Positions 61,820 to 64,000 of a stretch of 64,000 nt of DNA are shown here, piece after piece; position 1 is the stretch's first letter, and each line of letters starts with the position of its first letter. The stretch is from NCBI GenBank assembly GCA_963747335.1, contig CAVVEV010000005.1:1-64000 (forward strand), given 5' to 3'. The notes under the pieces were generated by a model. That model worked only from the letters and a program-made list of their open reading frames with translations. It was not told the origin of the DNA and searched no databases. This DNA comes from Prado023 sp963747335. GTDB taxonomy: Bacteria > Actinomycetota > Actinomycetes > S36-B12 > CAIYMF01. Made by a program: the position numbers and the translations under genes.

Positions 61820-63037
61820 GTGACCCTCTTCGCACCGATCCGTGGCCTGTGCCCGCCCCCCACTGTGGCCAGCGAGGTGGCAGAGCTGCCCTACGACGTG
61901 ATGGACCGCGCCGAAGCGACGGCGATGGCCGTCGGACGGCCGCACTCGTTCCTGCACGTGTCGCGCCCGGACATCGACCTGCCCCCGGGAACGCCCGCCG
62001 ACAGCACCGAGGCGTACGCCCTCGCCGCGGCGGCGTTCACCCGGCTGCAGGCGGACGGGATGCTCGTGCGGGACCCGAGCGAGCGCTTCCACGCCTACCG
62101 GATGACCAGCGCTGATCACACCCAGACCGGCATCGTCGGGGGCGCCAGCGTGGCGGCCTACGACACCGGACGGATCCGACGGCACGAGACCACGCGGCCG
62201 GACAAGCAGGCCGACCGGGCCGCGCAGATCGAGGCTGTCGGCGCGCAGACGGGACCGGCGTTCCTGATCCACCGATCGAGTGCGGCCATCGCGGAGATCG
62301 TGGCCGGCGCCACCGCGGGACCCGCGCCCACCCGTGTCGACCGGCTCGGCGGCGTGCGCCACGAGCTCTGGCCGATCACCGATCCGAGCGCGGTCTCCGC
62401 CCTTGTCGCGGCGTTCGAGGACCTGCCCGCCCTGTACATCGCCGACGGCCATCACCGCAGTGCCGCTGCGTCGATGGTCCACGCCCAGCGGCCCACGGAC
62501 GCGACCGCAGCCTTCCTGGCCGTCGCCTTCCCCGCCGACGAGGTCCGGATCCTGGCCTACAACCGACTGGTCCGGGCTCCGCAGGGGATGGACTCCGACG
62601 AGATCCTGGCCGGCGCTGCCGAACGCTTCACCATCGAGGCCTCCGACGGGCCGGTCATGCCGGCAGCCCCGGGCCGGTTCGGCCTGTACCTCGCCGGGCG
62701 CTGGTACCGGCTGGTCGCCCCGGATGACCTGCGCGGGTCCGAGGACCCGGTCGACCAGCTCGATGTCGCCGTCCTCCAGCAGCACCTCCTCGCACCGGTG
62801 TTGGGCATCGGCGACCCCCGTCGTGACCCCCGGATCGGATTCGTCGGGGGGGTGCGCCCGCTCACGGAGCTCGAGGCCGCCGTCGACAGCGGCACCTGGA
62901 CGGCCGCGATCTCGATGCACCCGACGACCGTGGCGGACCTGATCGGGGTCGCCGACGCCGGCGGGATCATGCCGCCGAAGTCCACGTGGTTCGAGCCCAA
63001 GCTGCTCGACGGCCTGGTCAGCCATGTCCTGGACTGA
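61820..63037 (+). CDS. DUF1015 family protein
   Basis: 405 residues from GTG 61820. FAPIRGLCPPPTVASEVAEL, LPYDVMDRAEATAMAVGRPH, SFLHVSRPDIDLP, ALYIADGHHRSAAASMVHAQ and GGIMPPKSTWFEPKLLDGL are the DUF1015 signatures; DGHHR is invariant in the family. Some relatives are ADP-dependent serine kinases, so a small-molecule kinase or isomerase role is possible. It overlaps the PfkB gene by 14 bases. Confidence 0.88.
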   Translation: MTLFAPIRGLCPPPTVASEVAELPYDVMDRAEATAMAVGRPHSFLHVSRPDIDLPPGTPADSTEAYALAAAAFTRLQADGMLVRDPSERFHAYRMTSADHTQTGIVGGASVAAYDTGRIRRHETTRPDKQADRAAQIEAVGAQTGPAFLIHRSSAAIAEIVAGATAGPAPTRVDRLGGVRHELWPITDPSAVSALVAAFEDLPALYIADGHHRSAAASMVHAQRPTDATAAFLAVAFPADEVRILAYNRLVRAPQGMDSDEILAGAAERFTIEASDGPVMPAAPGRFGLYLAGRWYRLVAPDDLRGSEDPVDQLDVAVLQQHLLAPVLGIGDPRRDPRIGFVGGVRPLTELEAAVDSGTWTAAISMHPTTVADLIGVADAGGIMPPKSTWFEPKLLDGLVSHVLD

Positions 63038-63965
63038 CCGGGCTCCCAGCGGCTGGCACCCGGGGCGCATCACCGTCGTCGGAAACCCGGGCCTGGACAC
63101 CCTGGTGGTCCTGGCCGAGGACGACCCCGACCTCGCGGCCGACGGGCACTTCGTCCGCAACGTCGACACCGTGGGGCACGCCGCTGCGTTCACAGCCCGG
63201 GCCTGCGCCCGGCTCGGGCACGACACGCGCATCCTGGGCAGCACCGGGGGCGACGTGATCGGTGAGATGGTCCGCGGCGTCCTCGCCGCCGATGGGGTGG
63301 ACACCTCCCTGGTGTTCGACGATCCGGCCGGGACCGCGCGCTCGGTGAACTTCATCCGGCCGGATGGGCGCCGGACCTTCTTCTACGACGGCGGGTCGCA
63401 CATGACCCTGCGACCCCCGGAACCCGCGGTCGCGGCCGCCCTGTCCGGGACCGACCTGGTGTTCGCCTCACTGCCCAACTGGGCGCGTGGCGTCGTGCGC
63501 CGGGCCCGCGGACGGGGCCTGCCCGTGGCGGTCGACCTGCAGGACGTCCGCGACCCCGCCGATCCCTATCGCGCGGACTTCATCGCAGCGGCCGACTACC
63601 TCTTCGCCTCCGCTGCGCACCTCGGGGACCCGGTGGCAGCCGCGACGTCGTGGTTCGCCGCTGGTCCGGCAGCCCTCGTCGTGTTCGGCATGGGCCCGAG
63701 GGGAGCGCTGCTCGTCCGGCGCGGTGACGGGGGTCCACCGACGGTCACCCATGCGCCGGCGCCGGAGCTCGACCTGCCGATCGTCGACACGACAGGGGCG
63801 GGGGACAGCCTGGCCACCGGTTTCCTCGACGGGCTCCTCTTCGGCGGGCTGTCGATCGCCGACGCCCTGCATCGCGGGCAGGTGCTGGCCCGCATCGTGG
63901 CCAGCGACCTGGGCGGCGAGGCCCCGTTCGACCGCGCAGGCCTCGACGCACTGACCGCTCGCTGA
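63024..63965 (+). CDS. PfkB-family carbohydrate/nucleoside kinase
   Basis: 313 residues from ATG 63024. ITVVGNPGLDTLVVLAED, the Gly-rich start of the sugar pocket VGHAAAFTARACARLGHDT, and the ATP/catalytic motif IVDTTGAGDSLATGFLDGLL identify PfkB/ribokinase. Sugar substrate not predictable. Cotranscribed with the DUF1015 gene, perhaps acting on related metabolites. Confidence 0.9.
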   Translation: MSWTDRAPSGWHPGRITVVGNPGLDTLVVLAEDDPDLAADGHFVRNVDTVGHAAAFTARACARLGHDTRILGSTGGDVIGEMVRGVLAADGVDTSLVFDDPAGTARSVNFIRPDGRRTFFYDGGSHMTLRPPEPAVAAALSGTDLVFASLPNWARGVVRRARGRGLPVAVDLQDVRDPADPYRADFIAAADYLFASAAHLGDPVAAATSWFAAGPAALVVFGMGPRGALLVRRGDGGPPTVTHAPAPELDLPIVDTTGAGDSLATGFLDGLLFGGLSIADALHRGQVLARIVASDLGGEAPFDRAGLDALTAR

Positions 63966-64000
63966 GCTCCGATCGGGCCTCGCGCGACGGCGATGGGCCG

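Overview
The window is high-GC DNA with GTG/TTG starts, AGGAGG-type ribosome binding sites and many actinobacterial families: MalT-like LuxR regulators, DUF6325, LURP-one, SHOCT, a FurA-KatG pair and a CebR-like cellobiose operator. A soil or wastewater-type actinobacterium is likely. The genus cannot be named from this window. No rRNA, tRNA or CRISPR array was seen.

Region 1 (about 0.1-16 kb) looks like a stress-gene island: a small membrane protein, a DUF1269-sulfatase fusion, a duplicated and damaged SulP transporter, DUF2252, a META lipoprotein, a CMD-like protein, a LURP-one protein, DUF6325, a 750-aa MalT-type LuxR regulator, a PLDc_N/SHOCT membrane protein and a membrane alpha/beta-hydrolase. 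Five copies of a 17-bp palindrome (TCATCCGA-W-TCGGATGA, 0-2 mismatches) sit in the promoter regions of these genes and nowhere else that I found. This is the best candidate for an undescribed regulon.

Region 2 (about 16-38 kb) is accessory and decayed. It holds fragments or frameshifted copies of a ClC channel, a TerB-like protein, a HEPN protein, SRPBCC proteins, a HAD phosphatase, AhpD, a GH3 enzyme, a PEP mutase and a threonine aldolase, plus an IS481-type element. Intact genes among them include a winged-helix/nucleotidyltransferase protein, a DUF2892 protein behind a CstR/CsoR-like operator, an EVE-like protein, a patatin, a ComB-like phosphatase, a FetAB-like transporter (ATPase frameshifted), two further LuxR regulators, a DUF4386 operon and an ArsR regulator. 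Many of the frameshifts are single-base and leave strong homology on both sides, so assembly error and genuine decay both need to be considered.

Region 3 (38-64 kb) is mostly intact metabolism. It starts with phosphofructokinase, FurA and KatG. Next comes a beta-glucoside/cellobiose-type locus: GH3 and GH1 beta-glucosidases, a 1148-aa protein possibly related to GH94 phosphorylases, a DUF4380-like protein, a binding protein, two permeases and a LacI repressor, with four GAGAGCGCTCTC operators. It continues with a molybdopterin oxidoreductase and its cytochrome b partner (behind the fourth operator), a UDP-glucose pyrophosphorylase, an acyl-CoA dehydrogenase, a heme-type monooxygenase, a PEBP protein, a DUF1015 protein and a PfkB kinase.

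Working together: the locus at 42-56 kb would import beta-glucosides, cleave them by hydrolysis and possibly phosphorolysis, and be switched by the LacI protein. The 0-16 kb island would be a general stress response whose signal is unknown.
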